Assembly (NCBI GenBank): GCA_021234535.1
Contig: CM037842.1
Location: forward strand, 8,239,361-8,303,360
From: Stichopus chloronotus
Taxonomy: Eukaryota > Echinodermata > Holothuroidea > Aspidochirotida > Stichopodidae
Reading direction: 5' to 3'
DNA length: 64,000 nucleotides
Shown one piece after another: positions 51,001 through 64,000 of this stretch. The first letter of the stretch is position 1; the number at the start of each line of letters is the position of its first letter. The notes under the pieces were generated by a model that searched no databases, was not told where the DNA came from, and was given only the letters and a program-made list of their open reading frames with translations. The translations under genes and the position numbers were made by a program.

Positions 51001-54000
51001 AGTGAAGTTTTCAAATTGTACTTACAGCAAATAGTACAAAATTTCTTGTGACAAACAGTTTGCGTGCCGCCAGCACGGAAAAAAAGTTTGATTTTAAAAC
51101 AAAGAGTGTATCCCCCCTATTACTTAATAGACCAATCCACGCATGCGATCTAGCCGTCTTTTGCACAACAAGTGTGAGTGCAATGTTTTGGATTGCTGCT
51201 CGTCAAGTATCATCAGCTCTGTGTGTGTACATTGTAGTAAGTGTGTGATGATCAAGGAATGCTAGCGAGACACATGGTGAGCTAGTATTGTACAGCTGTG
51301 TTCGTTCCCTCACCTGTCATCGTTACGCTGGAACATTATTTCCTTACTTTCACTCTGAGAACTTCTTTTTTGTTCTGTCTGGAACGTTATTCTTGAATAA
51401 TTGGATTTTAGAAGGATTTATACTGTTTGGTCTAATATCTTGTTTGTTTCTTTTTTTCTGAACGGATTCATGGTAAGCACTCTGTGAATTTAACTCGTCT
51501 TTCTCTTTGAAAGGATTAATGTTAACTAAACGAATTACAGTAACAGTCTTTGATTTTCTCTTCTTGTGTACATTGACACACTGACTTAAGACTACCGATC
51601 AAGGGTAACAACCATCATGCTAGTTGACGTTAAAAAATGTGGCTATACAGTCTTTTACTTTCCCATCTTTCTCTGTATTTTCCCCATGGCAATGCAGATG
51701 TTGCACTGTCGAACACAGTGTGACTGTTGTTACTGTAACTTCACTTTGCACACAATTGGTTAACCTCATTGTGGGTTTCTAGGCCTGACGTTAGGTTGGA
51801 TTCATATTGAGTGGGCCAAACCCTCCTAAGTTAGGTCTACAACTAGCAGCCAAGGTCTGCAGTAAGTTGTTTTGTTATTTCATAACTTGGGCCTACTTCT
51901 TAGCCTACACTATATAGCTCCATGATGAAACACACAGTATAGTACCCGGCAATTAGCCAATTAACAGTTAGCCAACTTGGGGCAAACAAGTATAATAAGT
52001 TAAATTTTAAAGGACAGTCAGATACGTTGAAACAATCTAGGCCTAAGCTGTATCTTGAGTTTGTACATGTTTTGCATACAGCCTGTCATCACAAAAGGTG
52101 TTGCTTCAAACTTAATATCAACGTAAGTGATTACACAGTTGAGGGTTATTAGGCCTTCATATCTTGACATAGATACTGTAGATCTGCTCCCTGATGCCGA
52201 AATCAAGGTAACTTGTAAGTTGTAGCTCAGAGATTTGTCGCATAGCAACCCCCTGGTTGTGAGTGAGTTACAAACACAGGAACCTGATCCACCTCTTCGA
52301 TGCTGGCAGAGACTTGGTTTGGATCCAGACCTTCACAATTTGGTAATTATGTAAATTTTTGTTCCACTTTGCTGAGACCAACACTAACAGGTTCCAGAAA
52401 TATTCGTTGACCTCGTTTCGTAATGCTTTGGTACGTAGTGTCACTTTTTTTTTTTTTAGCAACATTGAAGCTATGACAGCAAAACACTCAGTAGGCATGT
52501 GTACTTTTCTTTGAAATATTCTGCCACGCTTCTGCTTGTGGCACCATTTTAATCATGTAATTACTGCAAACTTTGCATAATTTATTAAGTAGGATTATCT
52601 AGCCTATGTCTCACTTGTACATGAATGCTCTTGGAATTGTGGCTTCCTCCTATGCAGAGGTGATTCTCTGATAACACATCAGAGCATCTGATCTGGATCT
52701 AGGCTAGTGCTTAAAAGCACCTCAAGTTGAATTGATAAAACTGAGGTAGTTTTGCTGCTAGATTCTTTTTTAAAGAACGTGTTATCAGATATTACAGGTA
52801 CAGCATTTCCGGTAGTATTTTCTACAGGAGTACGTAGCCTACAGGAAAGTAGGCTTCTTGCTTGATCCACATAATTGCTTCAGTTGCTTTGATGAGACAT
52901 ACAGTATTCCCACCTAGACAAAACATGCCCCCACTCTGCACATACAGTAGGCATGCTAGTATTCTGCTGTTGGATAATGCAGCTCTATTATCAAATTATC
53001 TGGAGTTACTTGTTTGATTGTTTTCTATTTTGGAAATGTAAAAAAAAAATACCTTAAAGCAATGTATGCAGACATATACTGTGCAGCAGGCCTTCAGTGT
53101 AGGGGCCTATACAGTTTCAAATTTATTTTTCATATATGTTGTAGAAAGAACAATCAAATAATGTAGGTAAATACATGAAGAGCACTATATAGCTAAACAG
53201 ACTAACTCATCACAGGTACCTGTAGTGACCATATAGAAACACTACCCCCCCGGAAGACAAACCACGCAATTTAGCGAAAAAAAAAAAGAAGTTACAATGA
53301 AAGAGATTTAGAATGTATACAAAGTCAACCATTGATAGTTTTTTTGAAGTTCGTCCTTAAGTTTAATGTTAAAAGACTTCGGGTGCATGTAAGAATATAG
53401 GTTGCCATATTTCCAATCATGAAAGTTTCACAGTGAGAAAAAAAAAGCCTCAAAAGTATAACTACCCACTTGTCTGAACATAATACAGTCTGCTACAATG
53501 CCAACTTCACTATGCTGTATCAAAAGTGAATGGGGCAGCCGTCGTACAAAGTGTAACACAGTAAATAGCATGTTTTCGTTCTTGTTTTCCTAAATTTTGG
53601 AAAATTATGATTTTGCAAAAGGAAGAAAAATGATGACTTAGAAATTAGTGAGTCGCCATTGCAAGTCTTTAATGTACTGTACAGTAGATCTGTACGTGAA
53701 GTGGTCATCTTTTATGCAGCTTTTAATTGGGGAAGACTGCCATAGATCCTAGCTGACGTCTTTATTGTGTGTAAATTTGTGGTATGTGTGTGTTTGCCTA
53801 GTTGGCTTTATACTCAGAAACATGCCTTCAAGTTCAGTACTGTGCATTGCATACTCAGGTAACAGATGGAAAGTGCAAGGCGGAAAATAAAATTGGATGA
53901 GGAAAATTTTGAAAACCCCCATGCACTGGTCCATACTTTTGAAAATTTGTCTGCAAAAAGTCTGCAATTCTTTGGGGACTGTGGTGTTGTGGCTATTATA

Positions 54001-57000
54001 AATGATACTTAAATACTTAATTGTCTTAAAAAGAAGAAGTAAAAGAAAGAAGACTTCTCAAAGTGCAGGCCAGAAGGGTTTCAAATTTCCCAGCCGATTA
54101 CTGTTGTAGCAATTATTGATGTAAAGTAAATTTTGAGCCTGGATGTTATTTTCTATAGGCCTAAATACTCTTCTTGTTTGCAGTTTTATGAAAATGATCT
54201 ATTACATCAGACATAAGGTACACCCCTCCATCAGATTGACTGCAGTCTGTTGAATCCCCTGAAAGTTTTTCTGAAGTTCTAAGGTATCAATTTTAAAGGG
54301 CAGTAACTTTTTATTCCAGCAATTTTTTTTTGAGCCATGTGCTTTAAGCTTCCATCAAATTTGTCTAATCCTTCGATCTTTCCGTCCAAGCGTGTCAAAT
54401 TTCATACTTCGTAAAGGACAACCTTGTAGTAAAATTTTGTATCCCAAGTAAAAATTTTCTGCCCCTGGGAAAGGAGATGACATTTGAAGAACACCATTTT
54501 AATATGGGACCGGACTGTGGCAATTAAATCGCTTAACTGAGATGTTATAATACGTTTTAAAAGTTCAGTTTGAACTGAAATGTTATGATACATTTTAAAA
54601 GATCAGTTTCAACCGTGCCCATATATACTTTGTAGAGTCATTGTCCTGCTTAGAAGTATATCAAAAATTCATTCTATTTGCAAGATAGACTTTGTTTTAA
54701 CAAAGCCAAGCGGAAAATTATGACCCTCTGTGTTTAGTCTCATTGCAGGTAGGTTCGATTGTTTTATTAGAAGGTCATCAAGTTGTTAGCGTTGACAACT
54801 TTGTTGCATATATTGCCACATTGTCACTGAAAAGTCCCATCCCCAAGCTGAATAAAATTGTTATAATGTAGACGTTTGAATTTGTTTGAGGCAACATTAG
54901 CACAAAGGCAATTAGTCTAAAAAATACAGACAATATATGCACTGGCAGTCAGGGTTTTGCATTGGTCAGGTCAGAGGTGAGTGTGACCATACATATTTGA
55001 AAGAAATTATGAAATTTGCGATGCAGAGAAGACCTTTAAGGCGTTCAACCCACTACCATTCAGACACATTTGTGGGGCCTTCCATTTATTTTTGTCATTA
55101 TATTTCTATTGAAGTTTCTTGGTGATGGACAAAAGGAAGTAAAAAGCTAAAAATACAAAACAAGCTTGATGGATTTTCATGCCTCGACTGACCGCTGCTT
55201 CTTTGCTAAAGTTATGCCAGAAAGCTTTGGAATGAATTGACACTTCGGTGCCTTGAATTGCCTCAACTTGTCAAGAGCATGTTATCACACAATATTGTTT
55301 TTTTTGTTCTTCTTTTTGGAGGGGGGAGGAGTAAAATTTCCAGTGTTCAAGTTAAATTTATTCACAGTTTTAATAGTCAGTGACCTCGGTCTTCACCGAT
55401 CAAGAATCAGTCCAACTGATCCCTTTTGTGCGATGGCGTGTAAAGACTGTCAACTGACCACAACCATGACACACTGAATATTATGGACTAAATATATTCC
55501 ATACGGTTAGACATAAGTGCATGGAACTGGAAGTTTTTATGCATATCAGATGTAATACTGTACTTCGGGTGAAAGGAAGTCAATGCTTTGGGGAATGTGT
55601 ATTGGGAGATGAGCTCTCAGGTTTTATGTTGTGACAGTCAAATGGACTTGTCCTTTCTTAAGGAGGATTGGTTGCAGGTGTTGGAAGAGTCTTTGAGCCA
55701 ACAAATCCCCATAATGTATGGGTATTGTTTGATTATTTCTTTGTCTTATTATTTGCACAGGCATGAAATTAGTTTATTGATTTGAATTTATTCCAACAAC
55801 AAAATAGTTCCTCAAATTAAAACAACTGATGACTTCAAGATAATTCTCTCTGCTGATTTCTTGACAGGTCTGTTAAATTTTATAGAGCCCTCAAGCAATT
55901 TAAAATTATTGAATTTGAAATTAATTAGTAAGTACAGTACAAAGATTTTACTTATATGTCAGAATCATTTTGGTGAAAATGTCAGGTCACTTGAGGTTTA
56001 CTGTACAACGTGCATTCGTTACAAACTTTTTCCGTATTAAAAGTGAAACTTTATGGGGTACTGTAGATCTTTTAGTTGCTAATATTGTTTACAGTAGTTG
56101 TTCATACTGCACTCATTGATGTGATGCATGAACCGTGTGAGTGCAATAATTTACGGTTACCATTTCCAATACTGCTACGAGCCAGTTCTAGAACTATACC
56201 TGTACTATACACAGTGATGGTTAAGTCTGCAAACAACAGCAATAATGTGTGTTTGAAATGTAGTAATTTAATACTTGATTTAAATATTTGACAAAGATCA
56301 GGTGTTCCTCATGTCCTACTTTTTGCCTTTCCTATTCTTCTTGTTTTTGTAAAGTACCATGAGCACTTTTGTGCATTGTACTATTTTTATTATTATTATC
56401 ATCAGTTTTAGGGATATATAGATCGCACACAATGTATGTGGTTATTGTGTATGAGGCAAATGAGGTCAACTCTTCTACACGGATGGATGTAAACTTGTTT
56501 CTGGAAGTGATTTTTTTGTTCACAAACAGTCAAACACTACTTTAGATTTTTGTTCGTCCAGTTATCTGTGTTGAGTAAATTTGCATTTATGTGCACAGTA
56601 CTATTTGTTAAGCACATGATACGTACTGTATATTTGCAATCTTCGTTTGTAAATATGAATTGTGTGGCAGAGCTGAGGATAACCCTACCATCTGCCAGAG
56701 ACAGTTCAAACATAACATTTACAGTATTTTTCTCATGTCATGTTTCAAACAGATTTGTGGTGTCATGGTGACCACACGTTACGATCGATACTCGCTGTTT
56801 TGTAGGTAATTTAACAATTTATGTAAGGGCCTGGTACTGTCCTACTCACCGAAATGGTTTCAGATGTTGTAAATTTCAGTTATCTACATTCTTTTCAACC
56901 CATCCACAAATTTCACATTTCCTTCTTGAGGTGTACCCCTCGTTCACTGCACTGATAACTCAATTAGTTCCATCATTGTGAGTGTCAGATACATGTAAAC

Positions 57001-58449
57001 ATCATGATGGGCATACATTGGGGTGATTGTTCTCCCATTGTTGACAGTCTGTGTGCAGCATATACACAGACATACAAAACTAGAAAAAATGCACTGTAAA
57101 TTATGCCAATGCACAGTCCACAGAACTAAGTTGCAAACCTCTGTACTTTACACTATATGGAATTTCCAATACAATGGGATTTTTGAAAAATATTTTAGCT
57201 CACAAGTAGAAGTTACAAGAATTTTCTCACTTCTGCTTAGAACTACACGTACAACTTTTCTGTGCATAACAAAGTTGACCTTCGAAAATGTGCATTAATA
57301 TTCATGTAGGTGAAGTGTCCGTTGAGATGCATTGATTTGGGTGCAAAGACGTTTTTCTTAAGAGGTAGCTTACCTTGAATGATTTTAAATCATTGAACAG
57401 TGGTTGAATTTGTCCGTTGTTTTGAGCGTCAACATCAATTTACATCAAAGGAAACAAAAAAAAAATAAAATAAAAAAAAAGCAAAAAGCTGTCAAGCAGT
57501 TTCAAGTGAGGTTTTAGTCAAGAGCATTACAAGTAAGTCTCCATGTTTCTGCACATCCAGAGTCTTCAGCATAATTGAGAAAGAGGGAAAGACATGTGCC
57601 ATTTGACCTTCTACATCTTAAATAGGATAGGTAGTTGTCATGTGCAATTGTCATGACTTGCAATATCTTCTCCCTAATCGGGTACATCCATAGGCTATCA
57701 AATGCTACAATTGAGAAATTCCTTCAGAAGTGCTCCAGTAGAAACAAAAACAAAAAAACCTCGAATTTGCTATCAGCAGATCTTTGTTTACCCGTTTCTG
57801 AAGAAAAACTCTGTAAATTTATGCATGGCACAACAACCTATCCTCAAAAGAGTGATCATGTGAAAATATTTCTTCTCAATTTGATAAATATCATGGCAGT
57901 GATAGTATGTTTGAAGGTCTACAATAATGATGTTTCAGTGTGGTTCCACTATTAGAGCACAGTATGTAGTGCACTGTATTTATATACTACACAGTAGTGA
58001 ATACCATTCTGCTCTCACGGTATTGCGTACCAGTTCATCGTGTGATTGACTCATCTAAAACTGATTGTCACGGAAATTCATTTGACGCCAGTGTCTGCTC
58101 TCATTCCTCTCCAGCGTCTACTCCCGTACTTCCCTTCCCGATGCTCAAACTCTGTTATTTTTACCCTTTGTTCGTCGCTTGATTCATTGACATGCAAATT
58201 CAATACAATAGCCGCAATCATTAGACCAGAATGGCCTGCCATAATTAGACTTTTTTTTTTCTTTCCTTGTTGCCTCATTAGTTTCGGCCAATGAATATGC
58301 TGGCTTTTGCTATTTCTTCCTCTTGGTGCTGTAAGTGCGGAGAAGAGTCGATCTGGTGAATTAACACCAGTTTTCTGGAAATCCATTACTGTACATTTTG
58401 TAAACAACAGCAGTGGATACTGTATAGTTTGACATGCATTAGTGTAACA

Positions 58450-58514
58450 GTACAGTGTTACGTTATGCCTCAAGTACTGTACGAAAGTTTAGGGTATGTA
58501 TAGTAACACTGTAC
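58450..58514. repeat. Inverted repeat, 12-bp perfect arms
   Basis: GTACAGTGTTAC at 58450-58461 is the exact reverse complement of GTAACACTGTAC at 58503-58514. TGCCTCA and TGAGGCA nearby (about 58467 and 58535) add partial complementarity. It lies in the densest cluster of GTACAGT words. Confidence 0.7.
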
Positions 58515-59115
58515 AGAAGTTACATGGTACACTATGAGGCAATGTAAAATCACAAGCACAGCATCACAGTACAGACAGTACAGTGCATTTTAAGCTATCG
58601 TCAGACTGTAAGATGCAAGTTTTGTGGGTACTTAAAGCATATTTAGTATCATAGTGTCACTGTGCACAAATATGGAATGAGCAAGAAATTTTGAGGTTAT
58701 AGTAGAAATCTCATGGATAGTTTCATGCTCTTTTTAATTCCTGAGCCACAGTGTGCTACGTCATGAACGGTCACTTACCATTCATACATAATAGGTAGTA
58801 CTGTACTTTTTTTGCAAATTTATGAGGGTCATTGTAAGATTTATAATTCCTTACCACAGCCTACACTATGTATAGTAAGTTCTCGGTGCATTGACTCGAA
58901 TACAAATTTCATCGTAAAAATGACAGACAAAAAGAGTGACAGAGATTTTGAAGGTTTTACAGCTAGCTATACTGAATACTGAATGGTAGCTGGAAAGAAA
59001 GACCTGGGAATAAACTAGACAGTTCACTCTTTATTTCTTTGAATGTAATAAAAAGTGCTCTAAACTTCATGTGGGTTCACATGTGTCAGTGAAAAAATTT
59101 GGCTACTTCCATTGG

Positions 59116-59158
59116 CTTCGAAAGGTACTTCCCGTATCTTACGAAGTACCTTTCGAAG
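59116..59158. repeat. Perfect hairpin, 16-bp stem and 11-base loop
   Basis: CTTCGAAAGGTACTTC at 59116-59131 is the exact reverse complement of GAAGTACCTTTCGAAG at 59143-59158, with loop CCGTATCTTAC. A chance perfect 16-bp stem at this spacing is unlikely in 64 kb. The total of 43 nt is shorter than typical animal microRNA precursors. There is no U-run directly after either arm. Confidence 0.9.
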
Positions 59159-62100
59159 TACCTGCAGTTATGTGACTAATTTCAGAGAATTAATACTGGG
59201 GATGCTTTACATCTCTGTTTACTAAACAGCTGTATGTGAGTACATGGCTTTCTCTGCAAAGTTCTCCACATTTTCACCTCGCGAAAGTACCTCAGCTGGG
59301 TTCATTGTGTACATCTTGCCTAAGGTGCAGTTTACATGCTTAGTCATTTCTTTTGTTGTGGACGTATGTATGTGAAATTAACAGTGTACTTCCGCAACAT
59401 AAAAATATGTACAGTACATCTGCAACTGCAAACACTGCAGAATTCCAACCTGAAGGCAATAGCCTTGATTTTTTTCTTGTTAGTTTATGCTCTATAGGGC
59501 CTGCTGCAAATGATACAGCCTCAGTTTGAGGTAAATCTGTGAACTTCAGAGCGAATGTGACTGAAACACAAGTAACTCATATGTGCCCTCTCTGTGAATG
59601 TCTGCAACGGGGGTCTTTTCGTGACCCACTGAGCAGAAAAAAAAACTTAGATTTGGACCTAATTTCCAATTTCCACACTTCTATCGGAACTGCACCAAAC
59701 ACAAGTGTAAAAATACCCCTTAGCCTCAACCACAGTGAAAGTCTGGGTCCTTGAAGGTCTCAGAAGTGTGCGCTGATCTGCAACTATGGAACTGCCCTTT
59801 AAAGCAGTTTGAAAATGATAGGAATGTACAGTAGGGAACTCTGCAAAGGAGTGAAGGGCAGGGTGGGGAGGGGATGTAGGGGGGTGGGTATTAATGGTGG
59901 GGATAAAGAGTGTTGGTCTGGCAGTGAAATTGAGGGATATTGCCCTTTGATCCTTCCTTTTGTAGCACCCGCCTCCCACCTCACTTCATCATTTACAGTC
60001 ACTGTTTTGGTATCTAGTTTATGAACAGTAGCTTGAGACTGTTCTGTATAGAACCAGCAATTGATGTGAAGCAAATTGGTCTTTGTGGAATCAGAGGGTT
60101 GCTATCCGAGCAACTCCCTGGTGGAACATTTGCAGCTCTTCACAGTCAGTGTTAAAACAGAGAGGACCCATAGAAGCGTCTGAAAATTGCTTTCCTTCCA
60201 TTGAGGGGATTTCCATGGAATGCCTTGTGGTGATGAAGTTTGTAGGTAGTCATGGCATCCAAATTTATGACTAAAATCATGCCTAAAGAATGGCCGGTGT
60301 TTTGTTACAAGGTTGTCCTTCTCATCAGGTTTGATATGTTCAGATGATGTCTGGATTCAGAGTAGAATTTGACAATGAGTATCGCTTGTAAACAGCAGCA
60401 TGTGTATGGCATACATAGCTGAACCTACAAAATTTAATTTTTTAATTGGTAATGATGTAATGTGTGATAGGAACCAAATTTGACTTTTTAGTTGATAATG
60501 ATGTAAGGTTTGGTAGTGCAACCACGTCCTAATTAAACTAGGAAGTTGTCCTTTGAACAACATGAAATTTTCTCATTTTTTCAACATTGGCTTGTATTTC
60601 ACGATCTATAGCATTTATGATCGTCAATTTTCGTCACTCTGTTTCCTTTCGTTTTTACACCAGTTATCATAGAACCGTTGTTAAGTAAATTAAATTTGGA
60701 CCCTCTTCTGGAACTGTTCCCTGGAAACAAAAAACGAGCACTCGACTAATTAGTTGTAGCACGCTTCCTATGATTAGGAAGTTCCAGCTGATTTCATTTG
60801 ACTCCACATGACCACGTCTTTCCACCACTCAGAGTAGAGCTATTTAGTGTTATAATTTTAAAGCTGTTCAGAAGCAATTACCTGATTTACATGAAGTCGT
60901 CAACAAGCTTGTATACATCTCTCTTTACTTTTAGATTGGTTAGATTGGACAAATCCTTGTCTTTGGTTTAGCTTTTCTTTTTCTTCTAGGGTCACTAGCC
61001 TGATAACAGCCTGTCTGTTTTTCTGGTGTCCTTAAATGATTTCCTGAACTTCTTATTTGTACCAATATTCTCTTTGTATTGATTTGATTTGTGAGAAAAA
61101 AATTGAATTGAATTGATGTTTTGTATCTCAGGAAGGTAGCAAGATGTATAGCGTAGAGGGGGAGTAGTAGGTTAAGAGGAGGGTTGTACAGTATTTGGGA
61201 GGAGTATTGTGGTGAGGGAGGGGAAGAAGTTGAGGGGGTGCCCAGGGTGTTGAGTGAATCTCTTCTTATAAAGCTCGAAACAAACATCACCGATTCCGCC
61301 CAGTGTTCGTCGTATCGAATTACGTTAATCGTTTTGAAGCTGGTTGCAGACATTTAGTTCCCTTGGCATCCATACGTAGATCGCTACTGTACACAGAGCG
61401 TCTTGATTTGAATGTATCAGCTGATTGTGGCTTTCTTTTAAACTTGACATGTTTAAGTAATTCTGTCGAGCCCCTCGAGAGTAGTGCTGTGTGTTGCGCA
61501 GGAAGGAGATTTATTTCAGATAGGAAGACAGCTGGCATCGACTGCTTTTTCTCTCTTCAGTGGGTAAAAAACATTTAGACATCTTATTGGAAAATCGATG
61601 TCTATTTCAACTTTCCTCAGATGTTCAGTTTTCTCGCCCCGATGCCGTTTTTCCCTGTATGTTTTTTCTTCCCACGATGTTATTCATTCCATTTATGTTA
61701 TTCATCACACGTACAGTACGGTAAAGGTTACTGGAACGTCAATTCAAATTTCAAATGAGTTGAAAGCCTTCTGCAGCTGCCAATGTATTTATGTTTTAAA
61801 GGTTAGGCAATATGAACTAGATATGTATGTGCAGTTGAACAGTGGCAAACTGTGCATTGAACAAGTTATGTAACATTTGCCACACAGATCAGATCGACAC
61901 ACCTCTCGGTGATTACGAAACAAATTGAATTATGAAACTTGCCTCCCTGCAGTACCATGTTGTCACTTGCCTATCAATGGATTTGAGTGATAATAGGTGC
62001 ACCACTGACTGCATAGATAAGGACACTCATGTACCAAATTACTCTATGATGTAGTAGTACATGCCCATAGCATGGTAGAGGTAACTCCAGTACTCTGTGT

Positions 62101-62607
62101 GGTCCAAAATTAGAGCCACTGTACCATACTGGAATGACTTTACCTTGAATATTGTTGCATCCATACATATCGTAGATTTGGAAAATGAAAGAAAGGATGT
62201 TGTTGATCAGAGACAAACGAATGACTTTAAATGGATGTCTACGCTTTCATGTTCAATATAAAGACCTTTGACAAGGTAAAAGTACTCCACACAGACCTTC
62301 AAAATGACCTACCGTTTGAGGACCCGCCATTTGAACACCCAAGTCCGCTGACCCGCCAAGCCCTCTGAAAAACGTGCATTCCAATTCTCTGTAGAGAGTC
62401 ACACAAACAAGCATTGGAAATGTCAACTTAACAAATTCCCCGAAATACCACCAAACTCTTTTACTAAATATTCCCTTGAATGTCAAAAATGTTCTGCTTT
62501 ACAACACAAAATTCCAGGCCAGTTGTAATGTTGAGTTATTGCATAAAAAGTGCCGCCATTTTGCATCTTCTGTTTCAGAAAAGGGATTGGGGATACCTCT
62601 CCGATAT

Positions 62608-62752
62608 ATCCCTACCCTTGCAGGATATCCTTCCCTCATATCCTTTTCCTTATCCCTCTCCTTATATCGATCTCCTTACATCCTTCCTGTTGTATTCCTC
62701 CCCTTGTATCCCTCCCCTTACATCCCTCCGCTTATATCTCTCCCAAAACCGT
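62608..62752 (+). repeat. Pyrimidine-rich minisatellite, unit about 14-15 bp
   Basis: Units such as TCCCCTTGTATCCC, TCCCCTTACATCCC and TCCGCTTATATCTC follow one another, with more diverged copies upstream. The longest open frame of the window (157 codons, 62480-62953) runs through it and reads repeated Ser/Pro/Leu, so it is most likely a by-product of the repeat. Confidence 0.85.
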
Positions 62753-63983
62753 CTATCGACAGGTCAGGGAGAACTTTCATCATGTGTCTCTGACTTGGGA
62801 GCTAAGTGTTCAGTTTACTTCATTCCGTGTGCTTGCATGTGCGTGTGGACCCCACTTGGAAGCATTTTTTACAGACATAGTACAAGTGCATACATGTATG
62901 CACGCTTAGACTTCAAGTGCTCTGCAACTCCATGGGTTACAAGCATCACATAAATATTATTTTTCACTGAACTACAGCTCCAGCTAGCTGTACAGTATCA
63001 ATAATTCTTGTTATAATCACCTACAGTACAGTCTCCTCATGTACAGGCTTGTAAATTTATTCAGGGGCACTGCTTTTTTATGAGTGTCAAGGGAACTTTA
63101 ATTTTGCTGCCTCACAGGAAATTTTTGAAAGGAGATCTTCTTAGGGGTTGTGCAAACTATTTCTGCTCATCTGTGAAAAAGGACTTTAAAGATTTTTCGG
63201 ACTAAAACATGAAACCTTGCAAGATGGGAGTCCCCTTTGTTGCAACTGGGGAGACCTACTGGCAGACCCGCTCTGTTTTCTTAGGGGATGGAGCATTAAA
63301 TTGTCAGTTAGAGTGGCTTGGCTCCAGTGCAGTAGAATTATCTGGTTTACAGCAACTTCATCAAAGTTATTCGGCGCTGGTTATACCAGGGAGACATCTG
63401 TGTAGTTGACCAATATTTCTCTTACCGAAGTACAGTAGTTAAAGGGTGTGAGGTGTAAAGCAGAGCCTTCAGTGCTATACATCATATCACAGAGCATGTA
63501 ATATGGGGACAAGGCCTCCTTGGAATGGCTGTTCACACAGACAAGATCTGAACAGTTCAGAGAGGTGTTGACATTCCTGATGAAAATTGAGAAAGGGGAG
63601 GGTATGAGCAGAGAGAAAAGGACATCAGAGCTAGGCGATATTATTCCCAGTCTGGAGATGCACTGTCAAGACAAATTCCGGAACACCGTCGTAAAAATTG
63701 GCAGAGGTCTCCCAATAAAACTGAAAGCTGTTCAGTTTTGTAATACACTGCAAAGCAGCTCGGCCGTGTATGTGCTATTTCCAGTGGCATGTTCAAAACT
63801 CTTGTCTCTGCATTTCAAGCCAGGAATTTCCTGCGCATGAAGTTCCTTCTAGACCAAGGTGTATTGCAAAAGCCAGTGACATGACATGTGTGACAGAATG
63901 CTACTGTAGATATACCAGGACCATGGTACATTGAACAAGGATCCTGTGTGGACAAAACCTCACACTACATAAACACCCGTCAG

Positions 63984-64000
63984 GGTCGATCGGATCGACC
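63984..64000. repeat. Short palindrome at the window edge
   Basis: GGTCGATC and GATCGACC are exact reverse complements around a single G. The structure ends exactly at the last base, so a longer palindrome may continue outside. Confidence 0.6.

Larger units (their letters stand above)
51500..64000. other. CpG-poor, TACAGTA-rich segment
   Basis: Hand counts give 14 CpG in 52021-52980, 12 in 53041-54000, 10 in 55021-55980 and 16 in 55981-56940, against 30 in 34021-34980 and about 35 in 19801-20700. Words of the form TACAGTA or TACTGTA occur more than thirty times. CpG decay by deamination turns TACCGTA/TACGGTA into exactly these words. No exon is recognised; open stretches are at most 157 codons, without motifs. 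It may be intron or UTR of a methylated gene. Local islands of higher CpG occur near 58.0-58.2 and 61.2-61.7 kb. Confidence 0.55.

Noticed and set aside
58078..58473. Open frame of 131 codons, minus strand
   Set aside because: No domain recognised. Length is within what chance gives in 64 kb over six frames.
60940..61353. Open frame of 137 codons, minus strand
   Set aside because: No known motif, a low-complexity Ser/Pro/Leu centre, and no splice or start context that sets it apart from chance.
62480..62953. Longest open frame, 157 codons, plus strand
   Set aside because: It crosses the pyrimidine minisatellite, reads repeated Ser/Pro/Leu, overlaps open frames in the other two phases, and shows no recognisable domain.

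Overview
The window reads as non-coding nuclear DNA from a large animal genome. It is AT-rich and dense in homopolymers (A/T runs, and C/G runs up to about 19 bases), microsatellites, short diverged duplications and small inverted-repeat elements. No open reading frame exceeds about 157 codons. None shows a domain, motif or similarity I recognise, and the longest lie in low-complexity DNA. There are no bacterial-style operons, rRNA or tRNA genes, or CRISPR arrays. The recurrent TAGGCCTA-type words, the C/G runs and the small TTAA-flanked elements suggest a marine deuterostome invertebrate, perhaps an echinoderm. That is an impression from sequence texture, not a demonstrated assignment.

Layout. 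1-11.4 kb: unannotated DNA with homopolymers, (GA)n and (CA)n, a 14-bp inverted repeat near 2.0-2.1 kb and C-runs at 3.6, 6.3, 6.9 and 7.0 kb. 11.5-12.45 kb: a diverged direct duplication. 12.9-13.6 kb: a dispersed repeat (second copy near 29.3 kb) apparently split by a roughly 475-bp insertion. 22.35 kb: a 31-bp tandem duplication. 24.75-25.2 kb: a polypyrimidine tract of about 465 bp. 27.05 kb: a direct plus inverted repeat cluster. 37.86-40.44 kb: two copies of a 346/347-bp element with 17-bp terminal inverted repeats, each flanked by TTAA, with a separate 297-bp tandem duplication between them. 42.47-42.76 kb: a foldback element with CCCAGGTAAC termini. 46.5-47.55 kb: three diverged copies of one unit. 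48.8 kb: a degenerate CGGACT minisatellite.

From about 51-52 kb to the end the texture changes. Hand counts of CpG fall from about 30-35 per kb in two left-hand samples to about 10-16 per kb in three right-hand samples, and TACAGTA/TACTGTA words become common. In invertebrates with mosaic methylation this is the pattern expected inside a germline-methylated transcription unit, so the right 12 kb may be intron or UTR of a gene whose exons are outside the window or not recognisable here. That is inference.

The strongest candidates for something not previously described are the TTAA-flanked non-autonomous element family, the CCCAGGTAAC foldback element, the triplicated 46-47 kb unit and the CpG boundary near 51-52 kb. 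I found no evidence of a multi-gene system.
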